Shown: positions 47,295-58,272, numbered from the stretch's first letter. The stretch is 64,000 bases of DNA from Adiantum capillus-veneris (GCA_014529385.2 CM043966.1:109117308-109181307); one strand, 5' to 3'. Translations and numbers: made by a program. The notes: generated from the letters alone by a model not told the origin.

Positions 47295-48235
47295 TTTCCT
47301 AATGATTTGCCATCAGGATTACCGCCGACACGATCAGTACAACATAGCATTGACGTGGCTGGAGGCTGTAAACCTATTAGTAAACCACCTTACTGTATGA
47401 GTTATTCAGAGTCTACTGAGGTGGAATGTCTGCTTACTGACTACCTTAGCAGAGGGTTTATACAACCCAGCTCTTCACCATGGGCTTCGCCTATCCTTTT
47501 AGTGAAGAAAACGGATGGCAGTATGCACATGTGCGTAGACTACCGGGGCTTAAATGTGGTTACAGTTGAGAACAAATACCCATTGCCAAGAGTAGATGAA
47601 TTACTTGATAAGCTAACTCATACTCACATTTTTATGAAAATCGACTTGCAATCAGGATATCACCAAGTCCGTATTCGGCTTGCCGATATACCTAAGACTA
47701 CATTCCAAACACGGTTTGGACACTACGAGTTTTTGGTGATGCCCTTTGGGTTAACCAATGCGCCCGCAACATTCATGACACTTATGCATAGTGTCTTGAA
47801 GCCATATTTGGGAAAATTTGTCATTGTTTTCCTCGATGACATCCTAGTCTATAGTGCTTCTGAAGAAGAACACTTACAACATCTCAGGCAGGTGTTTGAG
47901 TTGTTACGTACAAACAAGTTATATGCCAAAGAATCTAAAGGGGATTTTCTAAAAGATGAAATTCATTATTTAGGCATGTTATTTCAGCTCACGGCCTATA
48001 CATGGATCAATCCAAAGTGGATGCCATCAGGAAATGGCCTCTTCCTAAAAATCTAGAAGAATTTTAGATATTTTTAGGATTTGTAGGTTTTTACCGAAGG
48101 TTCGTTAAAAACTATGCTCAAATTGTTGTTCCTATGATGGATCAACTAAAAGGCAAAGGAAAAGCTTTTCCGTAGGGATCCGCTCAATAGCACAGTTTCA
48201 ATACGCTCAAGGATGCATTAGCAACAACTCCTATA
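47295..48235 (+). pseudogene. Element F reverse transcriptase
   Basis: Open from 47307 to 48056 (249 residues): [52 protein letters not shown] and the catalytic FLDDILVYS (about 47830). The thumb region continues in another frame (FGFVGFYRRFVKNYAQIV-like sequence, 48080-48130). It would make DNA from the element RNA. Polymerase motifs are complete. Confidence 0.88.
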
Positions 48236-48660
48236 TTGGCTTTTGAAGATCATTTGAAACCATTCGTTTTTGAGACGGATGCCAGTGATCGTGCTATTGG
48301 AGCAATCCTGTTACAAGATGGACAACCGATTGCATTTGAAAGTAAGAAGCTTGATGCAGCTCAGCAAAACTATTCTGCTTACGAACAGGAACTCTATGCA
48401 ATAGTGTCTGCCTTAAAAACATGGCGGCATTATCTGTATGGTGCTCAGTTCGAGATGGTGTTTGACCATGAAAGCATCAAAGGTTTACACAACAAATAGA
48501 TTTAAAGGGTCGAAAAGCTATGTGGGCCGAGATCCTTCTGGAATATGATGCCAAGCTAAGGTATCACACAGGCCGATACAATATAATGGTAAACGCTCTA
48601 AGTCAAATGCCAGAGATCAATTCGCTCTTGTTCACGGAACTTCATAGTGAATTTTTAGAT
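48236..48660 (+). pseudogene. Element F RNase H
   Basis: FVFETDASDRAIGAILLQDG, ESKKLDAAQQNYSAYEQELY and FEMVFDHESIK give a complete gypsy RNase H with acidic residues in place. A frameshift near 48490 leads into the connection region AMWAEILLEYDAKLRYHTGR (48520-48579). Confidence 0.87.
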
Positions 48661-49564
48661 TCTCTCAAGGGCAAATATGAGCATGACGAAGCATATTCCA
48701 AAGTGTGGAGCCATGTTCAAAAGAGTGATCCTTCTCACTCCAATGACGGTAGTGTACAATTAACCTCCACACCTAGTTCTCCTTTATCAAGTGATGAACT
48801 ACAGTGATGGAAGCATTTTACTGTCGACAATGGGTACCTACTTCACAAGGGGAGAGTTTGTGTACCGACGAACACAGACATTCGGCGCCAAATTCTTTAT
48901 GAATGTCATGATAGTCCAAGTGCAGGGCAACCGGGGATTAGAAAAACTTATGCTCTCGTACGACGACAGTTTTGTTGTCCAGGTCTACATGGCTTTGTTC
49001 AAGCTTATGTCTTACACTGCCAAAAATGTCAAGTTAACAAGGCAGAGCGCGTGAAAGCAGGAGGACTCTTACATTCTTTGGAGATTCCCAATGGAAAATG
49101 GGAAAATATCTCTATGGATTTTATTGTAGGTTTACCAACCACTATACGAGGTCATGACTCAGTATGGGTGGTTGTAGACAGGTTGACAAAATTATGTAAG
49201 TTTATTTCGACCAAATCAACAGTAAAGACACCAGAACTAGCCAAGTTATTTGTGGACAATCTATACAAATTGTATGGTTTGCCAAAGTAACATTGTTAGT
49301 GACCGTGATCCCAAGTTTGACAGCCACTTTTGGAGAGCTATATTTAAACGATTGGGTACACAACTAAACCTCAGTACAGCTGATCATCCAGAAATGGATG
49401 GTCAAACGGAATGGGTTAACCAGGTGCTAGAGGATATGCTAAGAGCATATGTCAGCAAAAAACAGTCAGACTGGGAAGAATACTTACCTATTCTCGAGTT
49501 TGCCTACAACAGTGCTAAGCATGTCACAACAAGTTTTAGTCCTTTCATGCGGATTTCAACTTAG
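48661..49564 (+). pseudogene. Element F integrase
   Basis: The zinc end is read across frames at 48830-49050 (LHKGRVCVPTN, then VLHCQKCQVNKAERVKAGG). The core has ISMDFIVGLPTTIRGHD (Asp), SDRDPKFDSHFWRAIF (Asp, after a stop near 49288) and HPEMDGQTEWVNQVLEDML (Glu), the normal D-D-35-E set. It ends EFAYNSAKHVTTSFSPF. It would insert the element DNA. Confidence 0.87.
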
Positions 49565-50156
49565 GTCACCAATTACGGTGGGGTTGGCAATCGAAAAACT
49601 CCAACAGGTTAAGGATTTTCTCCAAGGCCACATAGATATGTTGAAACTTGCTCGTCAGAATGTCCGGCAAGCACAGGATCGGTATAAGAAATACGCTGAT
49701 GAGAAATGTCGGCAAGTCACCTTCAAAGAAGGGGAGGAAGTATTTTTACGTGTGCCAGAACATTCAGAAAGTCTGAAAACTGGACCGACGCCTAAATTAT
49801 CTCCTCGATATTGTGGGCCTTTCAAAATACTCAAGTGAGTAGGTGATTGTGCCTACAAACTATTACTACCTTCACATTCTCACATTCATATGGTGTTTCA
49901 TGTAAGCCGTCTACGAAAGCGGTTACATGGGGACGTTGACCAACTGGTTTTGGTTGATTACATTGAACCTCCTACCTTATCGCATGAACCTGAACGTGTT
50001 CTTGATTATCATGAGTTGCATACACGTCATCACGTACGTCAACAAGCCTTAATTAAGTGGAAAGACCGACATGAAGAAGGTACCACTTGGGAAAACTTTA
50101 GTGTTCTTAAGAAGAAGTTTCCCACTTTTGTTTTCGAGGACGAAAACTCTTCTTAA
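49565..50156 (+). pseudogene. Element F integrase C-terminus and chromodomain
   Basis: GEEVFLRVPEHSESLKTGPT and YCGPFKILK, then VFHVSRLRKRLHGDVDQL (from 49890) and the chromodomain EPERVLDYHELHTRHHVRQQ ... ALIKWKDRHEEGTTWENFSV. It ends FVFEDENSS, followed by the purine tract AAGGGGCGAG (50155-50164). The chromodomain defines the chromovirus clade. Confidence 0.87.
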
Positions 50157-50164
50157 GGGGCGAG

Positions 50165-50318
50165 TAATTTCAGGACACCGGCAAGGCCGGAATAGACAAG
50201 GCAAGGCCGGGCTAGGCGGTGTGGAACGGGGAGTCCAACTAGGGCAAAGGGCCAGCATGCCTATATAAAGGGTGGTTGGGTGATGGGACTCTCAGGCTCT
50301 AGTCACCCCTGTCTTATA
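50165..50318 (+). repeat. 3' LTR of element F
   Basis: TAATTTCAGGACACCGG... to ...CCTGTCTTATA. The first bases have drifted from the TGTTAGG of the 5' copy. TATATAAA at 50262-50269. Confidence 0.88.
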
Positions 50319-50496
50319 GAGTGACATGTAGATAGACTCTCCTTCCTTGAAAATTTTAAGCTTCATTATATAAGATGAATGTAAGATGTTGCAAATCATT
50401 CTTTGATACCAAGCTTGAGAGCTTCTCATAGACATTATTTTTCATGAGGTGCTAGCGCTTGTTCAACAAATTCAGACGTGTTGTACTTCTATTGGG

Positions 50497-50581
<85 letters not shown>

Positions 50582-51570
50582 CTTTGGTCTATCTTCATCG
50601 AGCAATGCTATGAGACTTGATTATATAGATTAGATAAGTGAACATGGTGTGAAGACACAAAAGCTACTAAAACTTATTTTGAGAATGGAGTGGGTTATGG
50701 CATTGATTTCAACAATAGAAACATAATTGCATTAAATTTCTCTACTCTACTCTCTTACTTGCTTCTATCCTTGCACCTTCCTTTTGAGAAAGGCTTGGTA
50801 GTAGTGCACATCATAATCTCCTATATAGTATGAAGGACGTCTTTCCCTTGGTCTAACTAGGGTTGAGAAAACCAAGTCGAGAAGAACAAACTCGGTAAGC
50901 CAGCAAGGTTTTAAACACGAAGGCCATAACTTCTACACTGTGTAATTACAAAACTTTTCATGTCTAAGAGTAGAGTTGTGAAAATATTAGGGCTCATAGT
51001 TTCCAATATACCAATAAAGCTTCAAGTTTTAAAGAGATGAGTTGGCTTTCTTTTGTGCACAAGCATGGTAATGGTTTACATCATCACCTAATCACAACAA
51101 TGTAGAAGCAGCCTAGTACGATAAGGTGCATACTATATGTTCTTGTACACTTTCACGTCATTTGCATCTTAAGTTGTGATAGAAATGAAATAAAAATAAC
51201 TTCGTGTGGTTGATTATTTTTGTAGGAGTTTTGGTGATTATGCTAAACTACAAGATGTGTTTCAAAATTGATGTTGTGACCTAAAATCATGCATTTCATT
51301 AATCTCTATCTCCCTCTTCCCAAATTACAAAAGCATGCTTCTCTTTGAGAGAGCAGATTGTATTCAACCATTTACATGCTTGGGACTATTCCCTTACGCA
51401 CAATCTCTACCATACCAACCATTTACCTTAGCTCCTACTCTCTTAAATGTGAGACCGGACATTGAGGCAATGTAGGAGAGCCTCCTTTTGTATACACATT
51501 TTGTCCCTTTAAAATTTGAGAGTTAGTGCTCATCTTTTGATCACATCAAGTTTCTTTTCTGACATTTTAG
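50319..51570 (+). repeat. Low-copy repeat, copy 2
   Basis: Direct copy of 12946-14295 with element F at its left edge. It contains a long pure (GA)n run at 50501-50578. Matching ends at GACATTTTAG (51561-51570). No gene is seen. Confidence 0.8.
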
Positions 51571-52700
51571 CAGTTGTACTACTAAAATGTATACACAATA
51601 GGTCGTGAAAAAAAAATTGCATAAAAGAGAGAGTTGATGATTTGCTTTTTTTTTGGAAGAGTAGAGATGGAGGTGATGTTCCAGGTGCTTGAGTATAAAA
51701 TTGGCGGAGAGAAGATTCTGGAAGATTACAGCCTCACCACTCTTGGTTAGGCTCATGCCCACCTTGCAAGTGTGAAGCAAGCATGTTCTTCGGCCCGCCT
51801 TCCGGTAGGACGAGGAGGCCGCCTCAAGAATGGACTCCTATGGGTTCTATCCCGAGGTATTCATGATTAATTTGCCCTTCTCTCCAAACATTTCAATTCA
51901 TTTCACACTGGGATTGCTCTTGCAGACCAAGACTCTTGCGAAGTCAAACTTGAATGCACCTATTCTAAAAGACTTCAATACAGGCTAGTCAGTAAACATT
52001 GTTAGAAATGCATAGATATATACATGCATGAACGCATGCATATATAAACACATGTTTATTTGTATGTGGATATATAAATACATTTATACTTGTATGCACA
52101 AATGGATGCACATGTGTGTGTGTGTGTGTGTGAGTGAGTGAGAGAGAGAGAGAGAGAGAGATTCTGTGTGTGGATGGTTGTGTGTGTGTGTGTGTGAATG
52201 TGAGCATAAAGGAGAAGCTAAAAAAGGAGGAATGTCTGATGGCACTAGCATATGCTGCTGTGCATGATGATGTTGACAATGAGGTGGAACAGTTGGTAGA
52301 GTGTGCAGGCTCAGAGATTCTCCGCACACAGATGCCATTTAAGTACCTGGGAACCGTTCTCCATGTCTATACACAGTGGGCTTGTACTAATACACTGGAG
52401 AAGGTTCTAAAAGGCTACCCTAAGAGCGTGGACGTGTACATCCTTGATACATATGAGGACACGGCACTCCACAACTTGCCCAATTCTGGAAAATCCTATG
52501 AGGACTGCAAAAGAGCTGCATGCCTCCTCCTTGGGCTTGATGGAGTCAATGCAAATGAATTGTTGTCTAAACAAAACAATTATGGACATTGGACAGCAAT
52601 GTGCAAATCTTTGATGTGGGGGCAACAGGAAGTATGCAAAGCTCTTTTGGATGCTGCCAAGAAAATATTGGAAGAAAAAACAGAACCAGCAACACATTAG
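51571..52700 (+). pseudogene. Ankyrin-repeat gene fragment
   Basis: The open stretch from about 52203 to 52700 reads as ankyrin-repeat protein: GTVLHVYTQWACTNTLEKVL, YEDTALHNLPNSGKSYEDCK and NNYGHWTAMCKSLMWGQQEV then CKALLDA. These fit the TALH...G..E....LL pattern of at least two to three repeats with some key residues changed. Upstream, 51671-51856 (start ATG 51671, stop at 51748) and about 51926-51990 could be earlier exons with GT/AG borders. (TG)n and (GA)n runs at 52111-52195 interrupt it. The last codons lie in the left terminal repeat of element T, so the gene was cut or ended there. Confidence 0.5.
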
Positions 52701-52724
52701 GAAAAAAATGGACTCTCCATGGGC
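52695..52724 (+). repeat. Left terminal inverted repeat of T
   Basis: Starts CATTAGGAAAAA, then ATGGACTCTCC and TGGGC. It differs from the reverse complement of 62082-62111 at two positions only. Confidence 0.8.
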
Positions 52725-53312
52725 CTTGTAAGAATCCCTAATTTCAAGGAAGCCTACCAAGATTAAGGGGGACAAAGGCTTTGAATGGGGCTATTTTGGT
52801 AGGGTCTCCTCCACCTTTGACCCCTAAAAAAGTAGGGGGAAGGGGGGGGGGGGGGGGAGGTAACCATTTAAAAAGTAGGGACGAGGGGGGTAAACCATTT
52901 GAAAAGTAGGGGGGTAGGGGGTCTTCTCTCTCTAGCTTTTTGGCCAACTTGTAAGTGGCCTCTTAACTCTCCCATGCCACCTAATCAAATCCGTGGGTCA
53001 AAGAGGTTAAAAAAATGACTTTTTTCAAAAACTTTCAAAAAAACTCTATTCCCCCCTAAAAAGTACCCCCAACATATATACATATTAAAAAAAAGATTTT
53101 TAAGTTAAACTACTCATAATTCAACATTTTTTTACTCCCTCCAAAACTTTTAGGAAATTCCTCCTAAAATTGAAAACTTTCCCTCCTAATCTAAGCTCCT
53201 CTCCTACACCCATCCCCCTTGCACCTGCACCTGTTGCAGCACCTACACACCCATCTCTCCATCCTTCAAGCTCCATCTCTCCATCCTACAATGCCTCTTT
53301 ACGACGGGACCA
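52725..53312. other. Left subterminal region of T
   Basis: No gene. G-rich tracts at 52833-52930, including a run of 17 G and GAGGGGGGTAAACC (about 52880). The reverse complement of the right side has a similar GGGGGGGGGTAAAT (61918-61932). The rest is A/T-rich. Such tracts may be transposase binding sites or form G-quadruplexes; that is inference. Confidence 0.5.
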
Positions 53313-56154
53313 ATGTCCCAGCAAGCTGTTCACGCGGTAGGTCTCCAGGGCTTTTCCTACGCCTACCTCAAGAGTATGTTCCGACAAAGAAAACATGCTT
53401 GGGTACATTACCTTCAGCCAACGAACGCCGCCCTCAAGGGGAGAAGAATGTGGATCTCTGGACAGATGGATGCCTGTACCCAAAGCATCCTTCTCTCAAT
53501 GTTCATCCGCCTTTTATAAACATTCCATCAATGTTGCAATATGTTGGAAATGGAGAGCAAGGTTTGTTGGGCTACTGCAAGAGACTCAACAAACACGAGA
53601 TTGCGCGGTCTGCGTCATTGGCAGTTGCTGAATGGGAGTTTCCACAATCTTCAATATCAGATGCAAACAGCTACTAGTGCGCTTGAGGAGGCATAGAGCA
53701 CCATCACAACGAAGGAAAATGTAATTAAAAAGCTTGAGGATACTCTTTCACACATGAAGAGTACTGCCATGGGAGGTAGGGTGAGGAAACGAGAGTTGTC
53801 CGAAATTCAGAATCTTGCACCACGTGGAGATGCAAGAAAACGAAGGGTGATAGCTATGAGGTAAGACGTTCTGTCCCTCATGTTGTTTAAGTATAATACC
53901 GCTCTTCGTTGTTGTTTTGGGTAATAGGAACTTCGTCCAAGAAACGTGCGACGGCGATAATGCGTCAGCTAGGGATTCTTTACTTCGTTCTTGTTTCAAC
54001 AAAGAGGACTTTATTGGGATGCTTTATGCTCCAGAGGCAAAACACTTGAAAGACGCAATCACTAAGAGAGTTCTTAGTGATTTTTTTAATATTGTCACTC
54101 ATCTAGATGTTCAGGATATTTGTGATGCTGTTGGGATTAGTACGAAGAGCTATCAAGCAATACATCAAGTGTTAAAAGATGCATTAAGAAGTCGAGGAGT
54201 CACGAAAAACCTATTCCCACTTCCTCACAGAGTGGCGATTGCCAAGAAGGTGTCAAATGAAGATGTTGTTCACCGATTAGGGGACTACTTGTATATTGAA
54301 GACACGATGCCTCTTCAACCGCCCCGTAGCAAATCACAAGGAAGGAAGGGCCGCGGGAAGGGAAGCGGTGTTGTTTCTAATAGTGTGTTGCGGACCGAAG
54401 GGTTTGTTTACACCAAATTCAACAATATCTTTGTGGACTTGATATGATTGCAGCAGTCCATGGCTGTTTTCTACAATTTGAGTGATACAGGTTAGTTTAG
54501 GGTTGCCTACATGCTCTATAATGTGTCATAACATGCATTCCGAGGCTTTATATTGTTGGCAGTTTGAGAAGGCAAGCTTGTGTTCATGCTGAAGTTGGAT
54601 GAGTGTGTAATTGTTAAAGGGAGAAAGTTGGAGAGAATGAGCATCAGGCTTATGAATGAAGCCCTAGCTTATGCCAAGCAATCTTGCAGTTTGAGTGAAG
54701 CGACAAAGCCCTCTTTTAGTGTGCAATCAGAGAAGGATATATGGTGGCTTGGTGCAATTGACGTTCCGAAAGAGACACATGAAGTCCTTGCATGGATTTT
54801 TAGTAGTTATCCCATGGGTCACAGAGGTCATTAAGGCTCAAATAAACGGTGAGAATCTCATGGTTCCAGGACGTGGGGAGTTTGATGTTGAATGGAATTT
54901 AGGTGGTGATCTAAAGACCATAAAGTGCATGCTTGGATGCAAACAAGGTGCAAATTCTTTACTTCCCTGTCCATTCTATGTGAAAGGGCACAAGACAAGT
55001 CGAGCAACTCAAGTGGAAGGTCAGGACGAAGATAATGATGACCATATAAATAGGGAGTGGCAAACTTTGGTTCTTTCATGTGATATGCTACAGGTGCCCA
55101 ATAGGGATAGCAAAGATCCTGGGTGGAACCCCATAATTCCCTTCTCCCTCAACAATGTTCACTTTTGTACATTGCATGCGTTTATGCGAATATTTGATAG
55201 GATCCTAAAGCGTCACATTGATTATGCTTTCACAATGAAGCCCCTTCAACAATCAAAAGACTCCTTGCAGGGGGTGGAGACGCTCCTTAATGGGATTGGA
55301 TGTCACCGATCAAGGGTGAACATTGTAGCAGAGACTTGTAGGGAGAAGACATATAAGGTGGCACAGAAGTTTTCCATGAATGGAGCCAAGGCACGTCGAT
55401 TTTTCAAGAAGATGTCAAAGTCTCCAATGCAGGTATCCAAGGCAAGTGTCGATCTAGCAAGTGAGAAGTGGTGGGAGTTGTGGAAAGATTTGTGTTCATG
55501 CACGAAGGACATAGATCCCAACGTGGAGGTTGCTAACCAATGCAAGCTAGTATGGTCATCCTTTCAAAAGGTTGGGCAATTGATAAATCTTTCAAGCACC
55601 ACCGTTGAGCAGCGAGAGGAGTTCAAGAAGGTGCTTTATGAATTCACAAAGGCCGCTAAGGATGGATGGTCTGAAAGCAAGATTACACACTACATGGTTT
55701 GTTTTAACGGACTTAATACATATGCAATGTTTGAAAATGCAACTTTTCTATTGGCTTATCGCCTTTTTGGTTGTTTTAGCACATTCTCTATGCGCATGGT
55801 GCATACTTCATGGACTTCTATGGTTCGCTTGATATATGGAGTACACAAGGCATGGAGAAGTCCCACTATCGAGCAAAAGGAGTCTACTTCAAGAATACTC
55901 GGCATGGTGGTGGTAGTTCACACTCCAACTACCTCCAAGAGATGTTTAATTGGTTTTTTAGGCACACCTTTGGGAGAACTCGCACTATTGAGAAAGCAAG
56001 AGAGTCGATGTTAGCAAAGAAGTTACGCAACGCCTCCCATAGTGCAACGTCCGAGAAGTGGAAACGCTCGCGAGCGTCCCTGGGCCATGAAGCTTGGCGT
56101 GCAATTAAGTATCGAAAAGGCAACGTTTGGGCGTCGCGTCAGCCGTCCGCATGA
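53313..56154 (+). pseudogene. Transposase-like gene of element T
   Basis: Probable multi-exon gene. Exon 1 from ATG 53313 (MSQQAVHAVGLQGFSYAYLK) to about 53861, with stops at 53517 and 53694 and a coiled-coil/basic end. An intron with GT and AG borders leads to NFVQETCDGDNASARDSLLR (53931), and the frames rejoin in phase. Later come KLDECVIVKGRKLERMSIRL, DIWWLGAIDVPKETHEVLAW, GGDLKTIKCMLGCKQGANSL then LPCPF, CTLHAFMRIFDRIL, and in another frame YGSLDIWSTQGMEKSHYRAK. The pattern D ... GGD-K ... LH-F-RI ... QG-EK recalls, from memory, uncharacterised DDE-type transposase proteins of animals; the name is not certain. Candidate acidic residues are in KLDE, GGDLK and QGMEK. Several frameshifts (near 54447, 54700 and 55800) disable it. 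Confidence 0.6.
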
Positions 56155-56295
56155 TCCAGGTTTAGTTGTTAAATTTAATTGGTTTATTTGAGTTTCACTC
56201 AATTGGCCACATAGTGTGAAAGGGCCCAAATCTCAAAAAAAACTATTTAAAGGTTGAAAGCGCTCATTTTGTGATTTTCCCTACTAGGTGCTACC

Positions 56296-57158
56296 ATGGC
56301 AAGAACAAAATAAACGACAAGGATTGCATATCCAGCGGGGCCGGATGGCCAACGACTCAAAGGTACAGCAACAAAAGCTGGAACTTCACAAGCTCAAGGT
56401 GAAGTCCACACAGAAGAAGCTCGAGCTTCAAATCAGCATGGCGAGTCCTCTATAGCAGCAAAAGAGAGAAGGAAGCATCCCCTTTTTGTCTATTCATCGG
56501 ACTCCAACGATTCTGATGGCAACAGGGAGGATGAGAGCGACCAAGGCAAAGAAACAAATAGCCAAAAGCAGCCGTCAGAAGGCTCCGGAGAGAGCAAACA
56601 GATGAAGATGCCCCATGGGTTGGCGTCAAAATACAAACTTATCATGCTCACATGTCTATTGGGTGTAAGACACTTCCTAAAGGGAGTGGACCTACACCAT
56701 CACATCCGCTCAATAGTGAAGAGCACGAATCAGATGGAGAGTGGGTGGAATCAGATTATGAGGTGTTGGAAGTGCCTGTGCAGAAAAAAAAGAGAAAGAG
56801 CATTGTCTACAAGAAGAGGAAGCAAGCTGCCCCAATTCGTGCCAAAAATGCACCTCCATGTCGACCTCAGAAGGTACGAAAGCGCAGCCGTGATTTTGCG
56901 GAGATTCGACACTATCAAAAGAGAACCGATCTCTTGATTCGGAGGGCCCCTTTTGCAAGGCTATGCATGGAGGTTTTGCAATTGTACAACACTCAGTTTT
57001 GGATGGGCGTCGTGGCCATAGAGGCAGTCCAAGAGGCAGCAGAGCAATATCTAACTACCATATTCGAGGATTCGAACCTATGTGCCATCCATGCAAAGCG
57101 TGTAGCCATTATGCCCAAGGATATGCAGCTTGCTCGCCGTTTGCGCCATGAGGAGTAG
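56296..57158 (+). pseudogene. Histone H3-like gene carried by element T
   Basis: ATG 56296 gives M-ARTK, then TAA (56311-56313) where H3 has Gln5, then TTR, so residues 1-4, 6 and 8 of the H3 tail are kept. A long insertion follows with an acidic Ser/Asp/Glu/Gln-rich part (YSSDSNDSDGNREDESDQGK) and basic clusters ([15 protein letters not shown]). A frameshift lies at about 56560-56602. The fold (56898-57155) is complete: [40 protein letters not shown] and [15 protein letters not shown]. Against canonical H3 I count about 52 of 88 identical by hand. Loop 1 has normal length, unlike most CENH3. Total length is about 287 codons against 135. It starts 142 bp after the transposase stop. It would act in chromatin, as a nucleosome subunit or mimic. 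Confidence 0.88.
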
Positions 57159-57205
57159 CTTGTAATTAGGCATCAAACCTTTTTGTATTTACGGAACTTC
57201 CAAGA

Positions 57206-57321
57206 TTGGGAAGAATTTGAATACAAGCGTCTTTTGATTGTATACCCCACTCTGTGCATTGTATTGGGAAGAATTTGAATATAAGCGTCTTTTATTGTAT
57301 ACCCCACTGCGCATTGTATTG
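57206..57321 (+). repeat. Tandem duplication downstream of the H3-like gene
   Basis: Two copies of about 58 bp starting TTGGGAAGAATTTGAATA, differing at a few positions. They lie 48 bp after the stop of the H3-like gene. Confidence 0.8.
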
Positions 57322-57540
57322 TTTTAATTATGTACAATGCGATGTAGCACTGGTCCAAGTTTTGTCTACCTTCTATTGTATGTATGTAGCCATTAGCTTG
57401 TTATTGTGAAAACTTGCCTACGTTAAGCACCTTGGCTAAGTGGGGCATGCACTTCCTGATGCATCCATGCTATGTGACTCACTATTGCATGGCAAAAGCA
57501 TCTACAAAGTGTTGAAAATGGCTTGGAATGCCCCCAAATT

Positions 57541-57614
57541 GGCTGCCACAAGGGCGCGCATTTGGGGCTTCCAGAGGCATATGGATGGACAAAATGCACG
57601 CCCTTGTGGCAGCC
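57541..57614. repeat. Hairpin 1 in the centre of T
   Basis: Arms 57541-57563 (GGCTGCCACAAGGGCGCGCA...) and 57592-57614, 23 bp with one mismatch, loop 28 bp. GC-rich within AT-rich surroundings. Confidence 0.85.
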
Positions 57615-57986
57615 TTTTCTAGTGCATTACAAACACTTTCCAATGGTTTCCAGATAATTTTCACAAGCAATAAGTATATTTTGTTTGATTCAATGCTTCA
57701 ATTAGCATAGATGCTTCTGGCAATCATCCCCCCTTAGTCCATGTAGCATAGAAATTTTGAAGGATGGTTGTTTGCATCTATGAAGTCAATCCTATACTCC
57801 AAAATGGGCTAGATATTGCCACATAGTTTTGTCTTGTGGTTTGTTAATACAACTTTAAGTATCTGGGTCAAGATGGGCTTAAGGTTACCTGGGTATGCTT
57901 GTCTTTTTGTTTTGCAACTGGGTATTAATGTCTTGTCTTTCTGTTTTGCACTTGGGTATGCTCCTAGATGGGTCCAAAATCATCTA

Positions 57987-58050
57987 CCACAAGGGCGCGC
58001 ATTTGCCCATTTCATTTGCTGATGGAAGGCCCCAATGCGCGCCCTTGTGG
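57987..58050. repeat. Hairpin 2 in the centre of T
   Basis: Arms 57987-58003 (CCACAAGGGCGCGCATT) and 58034-58050 are perfect complements over 17 bp, loop 30 bp. The arm sequence is the same as in hairpin 1, about 446 bp away. Confidence 0.85.
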
Positions 58051-58266
58051 CAGCTCATTTTAGGGACTTCCAAGCCCTTCAATAGGCACATCCATAACTT
58101 TGGAAGCCTAGATATAACAAAGTATGCATTTTATTAATTTTAATGCCTGCCAAACCCTTTAGTAGTCATATCAATAATTATGGTGCTTCTCATACACAAT
58201 GGAAGCCCAACATATAAGAAATTCAAAACCTTGCAAGTAAGAGAGTCGTAGACACCAAAAAGTAGT

Positions 58267-58272
58267 TTTATT
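58267..58272 (-). terminator. Poly(A) signal of the unknown minus-strand gene of T
   Basis: AATAAA on the minus strand, 48 bases after the stop of the gene ending at 58321. Confidence 0.5.

Larger units (their letters stand above)
44462..50318 (+). mobile_element. Element F: Ty3/gypsy chromovirus
   Basis: 5.86 kb with ~153-bp LTRs, an exact initiator-Met primer site, gag, protease, reverse transcriptase, RNase H, integrase and chromodomain in the usual order. Target duplication CAATG (44457-44461) and GAGTG (50319-50323), two mismatches. The unoccupied site is visible near 12942-12950 in the paralogous repeat. Several stops and frameshifts make it inactive, but all domains remain. Close relative of element D. 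Confidence 0.92.

Noticed and set aside
50501-50578. CRISPR-like or regulatory array
   Set aside because: It is a plain (GA)n microsatellite; no spacer-repeat structure occurs anywhere in the window.
56898-57155. Reading the H3-like gene as a centromeric CENH3
   Set aside because: Loop 1 has canonical length and the tail starts ARTK, both unlike CENH3; the long insertion alone is not enough.
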